Source: Shimazuella kribbensis DSM 45090 | GTDB taxonomy: Bacteria; Bacillota; Bacilli; Thermoactinomycetales; Thermoactinomycetaceae | DNA: 64,000 nt | NCBI RefSeq assembly: GCF_000428065.1 | Contig: NZ_ATZF01000004.1 | Span: 44,668-108,667 of the forward strand | Direction: 5' to 3' | Shown here: piece after piece, positions 24,145 to 33,508 of the stretch | Layout of the letters: every line of letters starts with the position of its first letter | Numbering within the stretch: position 1 is the stretch's first letter | Made by a program: the position numbers and the translations under genes | Notes under the pieces: generated by a model | What the model saw: only the letters and a program-made list of their open reading frames with translations | Told to the model about the DNA's origin: nothing | Databases searched by the model: none

Positions 24145-24594
24145 TTGAAGCGCGTTTTATTTGTATGTACTGGTAATACGTGTCGAAGTCCAATGGCAGA
24201 AGCGATTCTAACCCATATGTCCAAGCAAAAGCAGTTCCCGCTAGAAGTTCGTTCAGCGGGAATTTATGCTATACCTGGAGATACCATAAGCCCACAAGCG
24301 AAAGAAGTCCTTTCTTCAGAAGGAATATCTTCGGAACATTGTGCAAGGCGGTTGGATCAAAACTTGTTGGAATGGGCAGATGTGATTCTCACTATGACAC
24401 AGCAGCACAAAAATGCCATATTATTAGAGTCACCTATATCAGATACAAAAGTTTATACATTAACGGAATATATAACAGATGATTCTTTTGATATTATGGA
24501 CCCATATGGTTCATCCGTAGAAGTATATCGTCGATGTGCAAAAGAAATATATGAACACCTGGAAAACTTGATGGAAAAGTGGTCAAAGGAGTAG
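24145..24594 (+). CDS. ywlE: Low-molecular-weight phosphatase (protein-arginine phosphatase YwlE)
   Basis: A 149-residue LMW-PTP fold protein with the P-loop VCTGNTCRSPMAE. The Thr in the CxGNTCRS loop is the residue linked to phospho-arginine specificity in YwlE, which counteracts McsB. The general-acid Asp is in IMDPYG near the C-terminus. TTG 24145 is chosen because AAAGGTGGG lies eight bases upstream; a GTG at 24133 falls inside that site. It precedes rpiB as in B. subtilis. Confidence 0.93.
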   Translation: MKRVLFVCTGNTCRSPMAEAILTHMSKQKQFPLEVRSAGIYAIPGDTISPQAKEVLSSEGISSEHCARRLDQNLLEWADVILTMTQQHKNAILLESPISDTKVYTLTEYITDDSFDIMDPYGSSVEVYRRCAKEIYEHLENLMEKWSKE

Positions 24595-24597
24595 TGG

Positions 24598-25044
24598 ATG
24601 ATGAAAATAGTTGTAGGTTCCGATCATGGTGGTATACATCTTAAAAAAGAGATTATTGCTTATCTAGAGTCCAAAGAAATTGGTGTTGAAGATGTTGGAG
24701 CTTTTGTAGAAGAATCAGTGGATTATCCAGATTATGCCTCACCTGTTGCCAATAAAATCGTGAATAAGGAAGCAGATTTAGGAATATTGGTTTGTGGGAC
24801 AGGCATTGGCATGTCCATCGCAGCAAATAAAATCAGAGGGATTCGAGCAGCCGTTGTTTCTGATGCGTTTTCTGCGAGAATGAGCCGTGAACATAATAAT
24901 GCGAATATCCTTTGTTTGGGCGAGCGTGTGGTAGGCAGGGGATTAGCTCTATCTATTATTGATGCTTGGTTAGAAGCTACTTTTCAAGGTAGTCGTCATG
25001 AGAGGCGAATTGAGAAAATCGCCCAGCTTGAGGAATTACGTTAA
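24598..25044 (+). CDS. rpiB: Ribose-5-phosphate isomerase B (YwlF)
   Basis: Interconverts ribose 5-phosphate and ribulose 5-phosphate. The 148-residue RpiB/LacA fold protein shows VGSDHGGIHLKKEI at the N-terminus, the anion-binding and catalytic loop VCGTGIGMSIAANK and SREHNNANILCLGERV. AAGGAG precedes ATG 24598; an adjacent ATG at 24601 is equally usable. The gap to ywlE is three bases and the next gene starts immediately after the stop. Confidence 0.95.
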   Translation: MMKIVVGSDHGGIHLKKEIIAYLESKEIGVEDVGAFVEESVDYPDYASPVANKIVNKEADLGILVCGTGIGMSIAANKIRGIRAAVVSDAFSARMSREHNNANILCLGERVVGRGLALSIIDAWLEATFQGSRHERRIEKIAQLEELR

Positions 25045-25590
25045 ATGGAACAGATTCGTAGGGAAACCTTAGCTGTATTGTCAGAGTTACATGCTGCTTT
25101 TCCCTTGGATGAAAAGAAATTATTAGTGCTTGGAGTCAGTACAAGTGAGGTATTGGGAGAGAGAATCGGAAGCTATGGAAGTGACCATGTTGCAGAAGCT
25201 CTTTTTAATACTGTTTTGGATTTTAGGCGGCAACATGGTTTTATGGTGGCCTTTCAATGCTGTGAGCATTTAAATCGATCTCTCGTCGTATCAAAGGAGA
25301 CAGCAGAATTTTTTCGACTTACAGAAGTTGCAGCGGTTCCGATTCGACATGCCGGGGGAGCGATGGCCTCCTATGCTTATCGTCATCTTGATGGTAGTGT
25401 GTTGGTAGAGTCGATTGTTGCTGATGCAGGTATTGATATTGGCAGCACATTGATTGGTATGCACCTAAAACCAGTAGCTGTTCCGATTCGACCTCAAAAC
25501 CCAAGTATCGGACAAGCTCATGTTACCATGGCGATGACAAGACCTAAGTTAATTGGCGGAAGCCGTGCTGTATATGTGCTTCCAGAATAA
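25045..25590 (+). CDS. ywlG: YwlG family protein (TIGR01440)
   Basis: A 181-residue protein of the conserved Bacillota YwlG family, unknown function. Recognisable segments are GVSTSEVLGERIGSYGS, FQCCEHLNRSLVV and HAGGAMASYAYR. It starts directly after the rpiB stop codon, so it is translationally coupled. The ywlE-rpiB-ywlG order matches B. subtilis. A tnpB-type non-coding element is inserted six bases after its stop. Confidence 0.93.
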   Translation: MEQIRRETLAVLSELHAAFPLDEKKLLVLGVSTSEVLGERIGSYGSDHVAEALFNTVLDFRRQHGFMVAFQCCEHLNRSLVVSKETAEFFRLTEVAAVPIRHAGGAMASYAYRHLDGSVLVESIVADAGIDIGSTLIGMHLKPVAVPIRPQNPSIGQAHVTMAMTRPKLIGGSRAVYVLPE

Positions 25591-25596
25591 TTTTAT

Positions 25597-25894
25597 AGAT
25601 TGCGAGTGAGAAAACCCACGGTTTAAATCGTGGGATGAAAGCAAGCGTTGGACGAGAAAGGGTTCAGCCCTTTCACAAGTCCAACACTTTTTTGAGAAAA
25701 TATATTTACAAACATACATTCTGATGATAAACTACCATCAATTACATTTCTTGGATAGTTTGAAATGCGAAAACCAAGCAGTAGGACTATTCTGTTGTAA
25801 TGAACCGTGGGGCTCACGGGGTTAGCTTGGTAATGAAGTAGTCACGAGACTACCGTCCCAAGAATCCTACGGCTTTAGCCGTATGGAGTGTCAA
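25597..25894. mobile_element. Non-coding derivative of the tnpB element (MITE-like)
   Basis: About 298 bases sharing both ends with the element at 14024-15395: preceded by TTTAT, starts AGATT, left hairpin CCCACGG..CGTGGG, right segment AGCTTGGTAA..CCCAAGAATCC..ACGGCTTTAG..GGAGTGTCAA. The tnpB gene is gone and a different internal hairpin (AAAGGG/CCCTTT) lies near 25670. The right end keeps the region expected to encode the guide RNA scaffold. It sits between the ywlG stop and the operon terminator. Confidence 0.85.
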
Positions 25895-25930
25895 AGGAGA
25901 AACCATTTCTTTTTCGGAAAATTCCTGTCA

Positions 25931-25956
25931 CCCACGATGCTTATCGTGGGTTTTTG
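25931..25956 (+). terminator. Terminator of the mntP-ywlG gene series
   Basis: CCCACGAT / ATCGTGGG with a GCTT loop and a T run. The tnpB-derived element at 25597-25894 now separates it from ywlG. Confidence 0.85.
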
Positions 25957-26006
25957 TATTGTAATTCATTTATCTTGTATCTAAACTTCGGAGAGAATAA
26001 GTAAAA

Positions 26007-26254
26007 ATGGAAAGCATGAAAGTAGTTTCACCAGACAAACCTGTAACGATTGAGAAAGACCCATTTATCTTCCAATCAAACCATCATGGTCATATTTTAC
26101 GAAAAAAAAATTAAACTCCATAGCCTACAAGGAAGTCAGAAAGTACTTGATAAAGGGGAATCGGATGAAGCAGATGGGAAAGGGCACTTTCAATGTTCAA
26201 TATAGTAACGGAGATAAATTACTCTATTTTATTTTTCTGAAAAAAGTAAATTAA
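26007..26254 (+). pseudogene. Small gene broken at a poly-A tract
   Basis: From ATG 26007 a frame reads MESMKVVSPDKPVTIEKD and stops at TAA just after a run of nine A residues (26102-26110). With one more A the frame continues for about 48 codons (YKEVRKYLIKGNRMKQMG, FNVQYSNGDKLLYFIF) to TAA at 26252-26254. Both parts look coding. It could be a real frameshift, a phase-variable tract or a sequencing error. Product unknown. Confidence 0.5.
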
Positions 26255-26423
26255 GTAACAATAATCCACAAAAGTTATATACGATAGTTATCAACCTCGA
26301 GTGCTGCTATTTGTTTCAATGAAGCGATAAAAGCCTTCAATCATAAGGGTTTTAGAGCCTTGGAGCAATAAAAAGTATCTTTCAATACCAATAGATTGTA
26401 ATTCAAAAGTTATTTAAAAAAAT

Positions 26424-26466
26424 AAAAATAACACTCCTCGGAAATTTTTGAAGAGTGTTATTTTTC
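26424..26466. terminator. Bidirectional terminator
   Basis: AATAACACTC / GAGTGTTATT arms with A and T runs, 16 bases beyond the stop of the minus-strand glycosyltransferase gene. Confidence 0.85.
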
Positions 26467-26481
26467 ATTGCAGTAAGGGAG

Positions 26482-27720
26482 CTATTCACAAATGTTTTGT
26501 TTACACCTTACTTTTTTTATTAATTCATCTGCTGCTTTGATATAACCACCAGCTTCACGAAAAGAATGGCTGATTTTCAAGCTGTTTTCTTTATATACCG
26601 GATTGTTCAAAACTTCTAGTACTGCTTCTCGTAACATGGTAGCATCTACTTTTTCATGATCGAGTATGAGGCCGGCCCCTAGATTTTTCACGCGTTGTGC
26701 AACAATGGGTTGATCATTCATCAAGGGTAACATGACTAACGGATTGCCGAAATACAAGCCCTCATTCGTACTATTCATACCACAATGGGTAATAAATACA
26801 TCACTGATGTTCAATACTTGAAGTTGAGGCACATAAGGATACACGAAAACATTTGCCGGAATGGGGCCAAGTTCTGACATAGGTACCTGATTTCCAATAC
26901 TCATGATGACTTTAACATCTTGATCTTGAAAAGCCTCGATACAACTACGATATAGATCAGGTCGATTGTTCGCGATGGTTCCTAGTGCCATATAAACAAT
27001 CGGCTTACCATCTTTTACGAATGGAAAGTTTTCTAATTTATCTTGTCGATCCATAATAGAAGGTCCGACAAAATGATAGTGATCACCAAAATGCTGTTCA
27101 TCCATTTGAAATAGACGTGAAGTGAATACAAGATGGAAATCCGTATTGGAGGAGAAGCTATGAAAGAAATCAGGAATAGCTATTTGGTATTTTTGCTCTA
27201 AGCGATTTCTGAGTTTTGTCGTTTCGGCCCGCATTTTTTCTAAAGCATGTTGCATTTCTTGGCTCCATTGTTGCATGATGTGAAGAAACATATTTGATTT
27301 TTCGTTAGAGGCAAAAGTCGTCCATACGGGAACACAGGGTAATTTTTTAATATCTGCAATCCATTTTCCTGGGAAAGTCATGGAATCATAAAGAATATAG
27401 TCATACGATTCTAATTTGATGTCTATCAGTATATCGTCTACAATCCATTCCATGATATCCATATTAAAAGGGATATTCCCTTTGGCTAAACGCTCTTTTG
27501 GATCCAAATGAACCAGTTGTTGGAGGCTTTCTTGGATGAATTGTTCTGCTTTTTGTGAAATAGAGCGTACTTCAGCACCCGTTTTTGCTATTTTTTCTAT
27601 GTACGGATCTCTCGTATAATAGACTACTTCTTCACCACGTTGGATGAGTTCGTGAACCAAACCAATCGAAGGATTGATATGACCTTCCCCTAGATAATTG
27701 ATAAATAGTACTTTTGACAT
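26482..27720 (-). CDS. MGT-family (macrolide-type) UDP-glycosyltransferase
   Basis: A 412-residue GT-B fold, family 1 glycosyltransferase like B. subtilis YjiC/YdhE and macrolide-inactivating transferases. The N-terminal acceptor domain begins VLFINYLGEGHINPSIGLV; the C-terminal nucleotide-sugar site has FITHCGMNSTNEGLYFGNP followed by DQPIVAQRVKNLGAG. It transfers sugar from a UDP-sugar to a small hydrophobic acceptor; detoxification of antibiotics or phenolics is typical. AAAGGAG lies upstream and a TATAAT at 27746-27741 on the minus strand. Inserted between ywlG and glyA, it breaks the conserved order. Confidence 0.88.
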   Translation of the reverse strand: MSKVLFINYLGEGHINPSIGLVHELIQRGEEVVYYTRDPYIEKIAKTGAEVRSISQKAEQFIQESLQQLVHLDPKERLAKGNIPFNMDIMEWIVDDILIDIKLESYDYILYDSMTFPGKWIADIKKLPCVPVWTTFASNEKSNMFLHIMQQWSQEMQHALEKMRAETTKLRNRLEQKYQIAIPDFFHSFSSNTDFHLVFTSRLFQMDEQHFGDHYHFVGPSIMDRQDKLENFPFVKDGKPIVYMALGTIANNRPDLYRSCIEAFQDQDVKVIMSIGNQVPMSELGPIPANVFVYPYVPQLQVLNISDVFITHCGMNSTNEGLYFGNPLVMLPLMNDQPIVAQRVKNLGAGLILDHEKVDATMLREAVLEVLNNPVYKENSLKISHSFREAGGYIKAADELIKKVRCKQNICE

Positions 27721-27891
27721 GAAAAAACACTCCTTTTGTGTATTATACGAAGTGAATTTGGGATTTATTTGGATGAATCGTGAATTTTTTAGAAGAATCA
27801 GATTATGATTCTGAGTGAGAAGGTTATAGCATAGAAGCTTAACATTTGTTATGATAGATGAGACAAATATTCGGTATTAGGGGGAAAACCC

Positions 27892-29121
27892 ATGTTAAAA
27901 GATCAAGATTCCCAAGTTTTTGATGCAATTCAGCTCGAACTGAAAAGACAGCAAAACAATATTGAACTCATTGCCTCTGAAAATTTTGTAAGTCCAGCAG
28001 TCATGGAAGCACAAGGTTCTGTTCTGACAAATAAATATGCAGAGGGATATCCAGCTAAGCGATACTATGGTGGTTGTGAGCATGTCGATATTGTGGAAAA
28101 CTTAGCTCGGGATCGTGCAAAAGAGCTTTTTGGTGCTGAGCATGCCAATGTTCAACCTCACTCTGGTGCGCAGGCAAATATGGCAGTTTACCATGCATTC
28201 CTAAAACCAGGAGATACCGTTCTTGGTATGAATCTTGCTCATGGTGGTCACTTAACCCATGGTAGCCCCGTTAATTTCTCTGGTATTCTATATAATTTTG
28301 TCGCTTATGGAGTGGATGCAGAAACGCATCGCATCAATTATGAAGAAGTGCGTAATTTAGCATTGGAACACAAACCAAAGTTATTGGTAGCCGGTGCTAG
28401 TGCCTATCCTCGCGAATTTGATTTTGCGAAATTAAAAGAAATTGCGGACGAAGCAGATGCATTGTTTATGGTTGATATGGCTCACATTGCAGGTCTTGTT
28501 GCTACAGGTCAACATCAAAGCCCAGTTCCATATGCAGACTTTGTTACCACTACAACTCACAAAACACTTCGTGGTCCTCGTGGGGGCATGATTCTTTGTA
28601 AAGAAAAATATGCAAAAGCAATCGACAAAGCGATTTTCCCTGGTATTCAAGGTGGACCATTGATGCATGTGATCGCCGCAAAAGCGGTAGCATTTGGTGA
28701 GGCACTTTCGGATTCTTTCCAAGCATATGGGTCCCAAGTGGTTAAAAATGCGAAGGTACTTGGTGAGCAATTAGTGAAGAATGGCTTGAATTTGATCTCT
28801 GGAGGAACAGATAATCACCTATTGCTAATCGATGTTCGGAATCTTGGTTTAACTGGAAAAGAAGCGGAACATCTCTTAGATCAAGTTGGGATTACCACCA
28901 ACAAAAATGCGATCCCATTTGATCCAGAAAGTCCATTTGTAACAAGTGGTATTCGGATCGGTACTCCAGCTGTGACCAGCCGTGGAATGAAAGAAGAGGC
29001 GATGATAGATATTGCAGACATCATTGCGTTTACGTTGCAAAAAAGAGATGATGCTTCTGTTATCGAAGAAGCACGTAAAATGGTAGCTGAATTAACAAGT
29101 CAGTATAAGTTATATGTGTAA
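27892..29121 (+). CDS. glyA: Serine hydroxymethyltransferase
   Basis: PLP enzyme converting serine and tetrahydrofolate to glycine and methylene-tetrahydrofolate. The 409-residue length is typical. The PLP lysine is in [15 protein letters not shown] (about residue 226); other family motifs are [29 protein letters not shown] and [20 protein letters not shown] precedes ATG 27892. It is placed before upp as in B. subtilis, with accessory genes between. Confidence 0.97.
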   Translation: MLKDQDSQVFDAIQLELKRQQNNIELIASENFVSPAVMEAQGSVLTNKYAEGYPAKRYYGGCEHVDIVENLARDRAKELFGAEHANVQPHSGAQANMAVYHAFLKPGDTVLGMNLAHGGHLTHGSPVNFSGILYNFVAYGVDAETHRINYEEVRNLALEHKPKLLVAGASAYPREFDFAKLKEIADEADALFMVDMAHIAGLVATGQHQSPVPYADFVTTTTHKTLRGPRGGMILCKEKYAKAIDKAIFPGIQGGPLMHVIAAKAVAFGEALSDSFQAYGSQVVKNAKVLGEQLVKNGLNLISGGTDNHLLLIDVRNLGLTGKEAEHLLDQVGITTNKNAIPFDPESPFVTSGIRIGTPAVTSRGMKEEAMIDIADIIAFTLQKRDDASVIEEARKMVAELTSQYKLYV

Positions 29122-29129
29122 ATAGGTGA

Positions 29130-29165
29130 AAAAGAGTCAAGGATGCCGAAATCCTTGACTCTTTT
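29130..29165 (+). terminator. glyA terminator
   Basis: AAAAGAGTCAAGGAT / ATCCTTGACTCTTTT arms around a short loop, nine bases after the stop. Confidence 0.9.
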
Positions 29166-29293
29166 GTGTTTTTATTGGAATATTTTGTTATCTGTTATAT
29201 ATGGCAATGGTTGGTCCCTGTATTTATCTAGAAATGACCATTGTAAATACATGGTTAACTTATATTAATTGCTAATACTAAGGATGTGTTCTG

Positions 29294-29857
29294 ATGATCA
29301 TGTTAGAAGAATTAAAGCAGTCAATCCAATTGTATTCCATCCAATTTCCAAGTGAAAATGTAGAGTCATTACAACCGCTATATGAATCTCTAAGCCCGCA
29401 TATAACTTCACGTACAAATCTACCTGGACATGTCACTACTAGTGCTGTGATTGTGGACAAAAATGATAGGGTGCTCCACATCAAGCATAAGATTTTAAAG
29501 AAATGGTTACTACCAGGAGGGCATTGTGAGGATACAGATCATTCCCTGATCGATGCTAGTTTGCGGGAAGCAACTGAGGAAACTGGGATTCCTTCGAGTT
29601 GTCTTATTCAAATACAGGGGAAAAATGTACCAATTGATATCGATTTACATCGGATACCCCATAACTCCAAAAAAGGCGAACCTGAACACTGGCATGCCGA
29701 TTTCCGATTTGTATTTCGTCTCGATTCTACTCAGGAAATTATGTTACAGGAAGAAGAAGTGACAGATTATACATGGTTATCTTTTGAGGAAATGCCTATG
29801 CGACAATTGAAAATTAAATTAACCGACTTCATAGGAAAAATAAGAAAGAGTCTGTAA
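29294..29857 (+). CDS. NUDIX hydrolase
   Basis: A 187-residue protein with a Nudix box, GGHCEDTDHSLIDASLREATEETG; it has one extra residue before REATEETG compared with the strict consensus, and Asp replaces the first Glu. The N-terminal 60 residues are a helical extension. The box binds Mg2+ and hydrolyses nucleoside diphosphates linked to another group; the substrate is not predictable. The ATG at 29294 or at 29300 could start translation. Confidence 0.88.
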   Translation: MIMLEELKQSIQLYSIQFPSENVESLQPLYESLSPHITSRTNLPGHVTTSAVIVDKNDRVLHIKHKILKKWLLPGGHCEDTDHSLIDASLREATEETGIPSSCLIQIQGKNVPIDIDLHRIPHNSKKGEPEHWHADFRFVFRLDSTQEIMLQEEEVTDYTWLSFEEMPMRQLKIKLTDFIGKIRKSL

Positions 29858-29948
29858 TTGCAAAAGCAGGGGAAGGCGATCTATGATCTTTTAATAGGAA
29901 ATAGATCGCCGGTCGAAAGTTATATTTGTATATAGATGTTTGTAACGT

Positions 29949-29990
29949 AAAAAAGACGGCATTTCTGCAAATAGAATGCCATCTTTTTTT
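29949..29990 (-). terminator. Terminator of the secreted protein gene
   Basis: AAAAGA(T/C)GGCATT / AATGCC..TCTTTTTT arms immediately downstream of the minus-strand gene. Confidence 0.85.
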
Positions 29991-29995
29991 GATTT

Positions 29996-30385
29996 TTAGT
30001 CATGCAACGTATAGCTTGGGATATGAATCGTCGTACCATTGGTTTCGTTAACAAATTTGAAATAATAGTTACCTGCTGGTCTTTTTTGATTGAAAAAGCA
30101 TTGTGCATAGTAGCCAATTTTGCTCGCATATGCATCCCCTACGCAATCATCTACTATTTGGCCTGTACTTTTGCGTAGTTCAATTCGAAAGGAACCGTCT
30201 TTCGGACTAGCATATTTTTCTAAATCGAGTACAAGTGGTTTATTTGGCAAATAAAATGTTTTTGTCGTAAAGTGCGTACTAAAATGTGCGTAACCAGACC
30301 AGTAAGTTGTAGCAGCATGAGTCACATTAGCTTGAACTGCAAATACCATAACAAAAGCAAATAAAGCTCCCAACCATTTTTTCAA
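29996..30385 (-). CDS. Small secreted protein of unknown function
   Basis: A 129-residue protein with a clear signal peptide (KKWLGALFAFVMVFAVQA, probable cleavage after THA). The mature part is rich in aromatic residues and predicted strands, with two cysteines (DDCVGDAY and AQCFFNQ) that could form a disulfide. TTG 30385 is preferred because GAGGAG lies eight bases upstream; the frame itself extends to a GTG at 30394 that touches the ribosome site. A beta-sandwich extracellular protein is plausible but not recognised. Confidence 0.7.
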   Translation of the reverse strand: MKKWLGALFAFVMVFAVQANVTHAATTYWSGYAHFSTHFTTKTFYLPNKPLVLDLEKYASPKDGSFRIELRKSTGQIVDDCVGDAYASKIGYYAQCFFNQKRPAGNYYFKFVNETNGTTIHIPSYTLHD

Positions 30386-30585
30386 TGAAAACACTCCTCT
30401 GATGATTTAGATTATTCTGTTTACACTTTCCATCTTAATATGAAATACAAGTTAAATAAAGGGTAAAGTCTCATGTTGTTTTTTCCTCTTTTATGAGTAT
30501 AATTGTCTTCTGATTTGAATTGGTAAAACTTCCGTTTTATGTAATTTCCCGTGTTTAGCCATGGTAAAAGTTACTATATCAATAT

Positions 30586-30625
30586 AAAAAGCACTTGGTT
30601 TACATTATATAACCAAGTGCTTTTT
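30586..30625. terminator. Bidirectional terminator
   Basis: 15-bp arms AAAAAGCACTTGGTT / AACCAAGTGCTTTTT with a ten-base loop, downstream of the SnoaL-like gene on the minus strand. Confidence 0.9.
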
Positions 30626-30650
30626 ATAAGAATACAGTATGGAATGTCGT

Positions 30651-31052
30651 TTATTCCATGCGAAATGATTCTTCCAAACCAGCAGTATCTTCGAACCCTT
30701 GAAAAAACTTGATCTTATTATCTTCAATCTCGACCACAACAGCCCAATAACTTGCAAATAATCGATTGGTTGGTCGAATTCGGTGTTCAAATTTTCCCCA
30801 AGCAAAGGCGGTAGTTTCGTCACCCAGCATCTTATGGACAGTAAATACTTGTGTATCAAGATCTTTCTGGAATTTCGATAAGAGGTTTCGTACTCCAGCC
30901 ACACCATGATATGTTCCATAGAAATGATGTTTATCAGAAGCATTTTCTTTTGCAGCGATAAATTTCGCGTCCTCATGTACAAATTGGAGTGCTAGTTCTG
31001 GATCATATAAATGTTCAAGATAGTTTTTCAGTACTTGTTCTGCTTTTTTCAT
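30651..31052 (-). CDS. SnoaL/NTF2-like protein
   Basis: A 133-residue single-domain protein of the cone-shaped NTF2-like fold: an N-terminal helix (EQVLKNYLEHLYDPELAL), a central GTYHGVAGVRNLLSKF typical of SnoaL domains and a closing strand rich in acidic residues (VVEIEDNKIKFFQGFEDT). Such proteins bind or isomerise small molecules; no substrate is implied here. AAGGATGAG precedes the ATG. It may share a transcript with the membrane protein gene upstream at 31126. Confidence 0.8.
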   Translation of the reverse strand: MKKAEQVLKNYLEHLYDPELALQFVHEDAKFIAAKENASDKHHFYGTYHGVAGVRNLLSKFQKDLDTQVFTVHKMLGDETTAFAWGKFEHRIRPTNRLFASYWAVVVEIEDNKIKFFQGFEDTAGLEESFRME

Positions 31053-31125
31053 TTCAACTCATCCTTTTTATAACTATTTGAATTTTAAGGGTTTCATTCG
31101 TTTTAGTAATTCTTTTAGAATCTAC

Positions 31126-31527
31126 TTAATATCTGGTGCGATAGTAGTAGAATTCAAAAATAGAAAATACGGCAACGAGCATGGCAACAAGCAAGGTTCC
31201 AATTAAGCCTATTAGAGTCAAGTTCAAGAAAGATACCAATAAGATGCTGTCTACTACCCAGATCAGATCAATGAATGCGAAAACGAGCAACATATTTGCA
31301 GACATCACTCGTTGTCGAGAGGCCCAATATACAAAAGAGATGAAAACCAGTAATCCAAATCCAGTCAATCGAATGGCTGATGAATGGTCTAATCCAGCTA
31401 TTTCTCCTACAAATGGTCCAAATAAAAGGAGAACGAATCCAAATGCACCTGTTGAGATTGCATTAAAAAGTAATAACCAACGAAGTCCTTTTGTTAGATC
31501 CACTTGTTTTGTTCCGGTTTGATTCAT
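31126..31527 (-). CDS. Small four-helix membrane protein
   Basis: A 133-residue protein with four predicted transmembrane helices (starting LRWLLLFNAISTGAFGFVLL) and a basic C-terminus ending YYYRTRY. The family is not recognised; the layout resembles small DoxX-like or DUF-type membrane proteins. GCGAGGAA precedes ATG 31527. It is followed after 73 bases by the SnoaL-like gene on the same strand. Confidence 0.7.
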   Translation of the reverse strand: MNQTGTKQVDLTKGLRWLLLFNAISTGAFGFVLLLFGPFVGEIAGLDHSSAIRLTGFGLLVFISFVYWASRQRVMSANMLLVFAFIDLIWVVDSILLVSFLNLTLIGLIGTLLVAMLVAVFSIFEFYYYRTRY

Positions 31528-31736
31528 TTGTATTCCTCGCTTTTCAATGGGATAAGTTCTGCTTGTATCATCGCTTGTTTTTTACTGCCATACCTACCCT
31601 TTTTTCTGCCAAACAGTGCCGTGTTGTGGTAAAACCGTATGTCAGGATAAAAAAATAAGCTTTTTCCATATCTCAAAACGTATTTTATTTACGTTTGAAA
31701 TAAAGGTATATTTTTAGATGTGGGGAGGTAGGAAGG

Positions 31737-33095
31737 ATGTATTATATTTTCAGTGTACTTTGTTTTGGGTTATTGCTATGGTTTGGGCTCTATATCATAC
31801 AACGAGATATAAAAAATCCTTTATTTGTACTAATTGGTTTGAGTTTAATAACTTCATCCGTTCGTTTGGCTGTGGAAATCATAAATTTTAATACAACAGA
31901 AAATTTGTACTTGATGCGTTTTCAGGATCTTTGTTGGTATTTTTCTATCATCCTGTTGTCGGGTGGTATATTGCATTATCAAACAGATGGAGATTCCAAA
32001 CGGATCATGTTCATAAAAGTGTGGCGTTTTGTACTGGTTCCCTTGTTTACTATTTCGGGAACTGTGTTTCTTTTGTTAGGAAATGAGAAGTGGGTTGATG
32101 TATACGCTCGAATCCTTTTGTTGGTGTGTATCCTTTGTTTTCTGATAACTGTGTCACTCCTATTGCCTGTGATTAGGAAGAAAACTGTTACTCTGATAAA
32201 AAAACTTTCTTTTCTCGTTTTTCTTTTTCTGTATATAGGGTGTTTGATTATAAGTGTTATCTCGTTCGGTTTATATGCAATAGCATTATCTCTCATTCAA
32301 TCGTTAAGTTTATTTAGTATTGGTGTATTCTTATATGCTTCGATCGTTCGTGAACAAGGGGAGGTATGGCTTCCCGATTTCATCCGCTCGTTTGACTATA
32401 CAATTTTGTTAACATTCTTATTTAGCGGACAAGTAGCTTTAGTTATCGCCATTGCTTCCGATTTTCATCTAACAACCATTTTGCTTTTATTGAATAGCAT
32501 AGCTATATCTATTATCGTTCAGGTCTTTTTTGGACAAATACAAGCAGGGTTTGACTACATTGCTTTTTCTGCATTTCCAAAGTTGAGGGTGGAACGTTCT
32601 CGGCTTCGAACAACAGAAGAAATTACATTAGCAATCAACGAAGAAGCAGAACCAGAACAAATGGATGAAGAACAATTAGTCAAAATGACTCGTCGTGCGT
32701 TGAGCCATTTTGGTGACCTGAAGAGGTTATCATCCAATCCATTAACACAATTAAAAATAATTGATCATCGACTACAAGAAAAAGGCATGTCAACAGATAT
32801 GTTAGATAGAGCCAACGAATTGAAGTCTATCCTTTTGGAGTGTATCGAACAGATAAAACCACAGCAGGATAAGTCTTTTGGGGCAACGGATGAATGGAGA
32901 TTTTATAATGCTGTCTATTTTCCTTATGTTGTAGGAATAAAACCATATAGCAAACGATATTTCAATTCACAACTCTCTGAAGAAGAACAGAAAGCATTAG
33001 AATGGTTCCGGACGTGTGTTCCTGAGCGGACTTTTTACAATTGGTCCCAGACAGCAGCTCAGCTAGTTGCAACGCATTTAAAGAGTAAGTTATGA
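31737..33095 (+). CDS. Membrane protein with cytoplasmic helical C-terminal domain (unknown)
   Basis: A 452-residue protein. The first 270 residues form about eight hydrophobic segments, starting FSVLCFGLLLWFGLYII, reminiscent of 7TM sensor-type modules. From about 270 a charged cytoplasmic region follows (AFPKLRVERSRLRTTEEI), then a domain ending with EEQKALEWFRTCVPERTF. No catalytic kinase or cyclase motif is seen. It could be a receptor whose output domain I do not recognise. GGGAGGT precedes ATG 31737. It stands alone. Confidence 0.65.
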   Translation: MYYIFSVLCFGLLLWFGLYIIQRDIKNPLFVLIGLSLITSSVRLAVEIINFNTTENLYLMRFQDLCWYFSIILLSGGILHYQTDGDSKRIMFIKVWRFVLVPLFTISGTVFLLLGNEKWVDVYARILLLVCILCFLITVSLLLPVIRKKTVTLIKKLSFLVFLFLYIGCLIISVISFGLYAIALSLIQSLSLFSIGVFLYASIVREQGEVWLPDFIRSFDYTILLTFLFSGQVALVIAIASDFHLTTILLLLNSIAISIIVQVFFGQIQAGFDYIAFSAFPKLRVERSRLRTTEEITLAINEEAEPEQMDEEQLVKMTRRALSHFGDLKRLSSNPLTQLKIIDHRLQEKGMSTDMLDRANELKSILLECIEQIKPQQDKSFGATDEWRFYNAVYFPYVVGIKPYSKRYFNSQLSEEEQKALEWFRTCVPERTFYNWSQTAAQLVATHLKSKL

Positions 33096-33508
33096 AAGAA
33101 TATGTGGAATCAGCACTGTTTGGAAGTATAATGTATCGGTTTGGCAATAATTTTCTTCCTATAGTGATAGTGATTGGAGCAGTGAGCCCAAGTTCAAAAA
33201 TATAATCACTTGGAGGTTGATATTCTATTGTGATTCAGGTATAAGAACATAGTTTATCTCATCGATTTACCAACGAGCGGGTTTTTATTAGATAAACCTA
33301 TTGTGTGGGAGTTTTAGAAGGTATATATCCATCAGATGATAGTAATCTAGTCAAAGGATAGATGGGGGTTTTATCCTGTCTTTCGTCTCTTTTCTACTTA
33401 AAGCTAGTAATTTTCTTATAAAAGCCCTATATTCAATATGGTGGTTTTTTTAGGTATCTGAAAAAGAAACATCGTCGATAATGAATAGTAGAAAAGAGGA
33501 ATGAGAAG
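33096..33508. other. 413-bp region upstream of upp
   Basis: AT-rich, no supported gene. A short AGGATA/TATCCT hairpin lies near 33354-33380. I saw no clear attenuator or PyrR site for upp. Confidence 0.4.
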
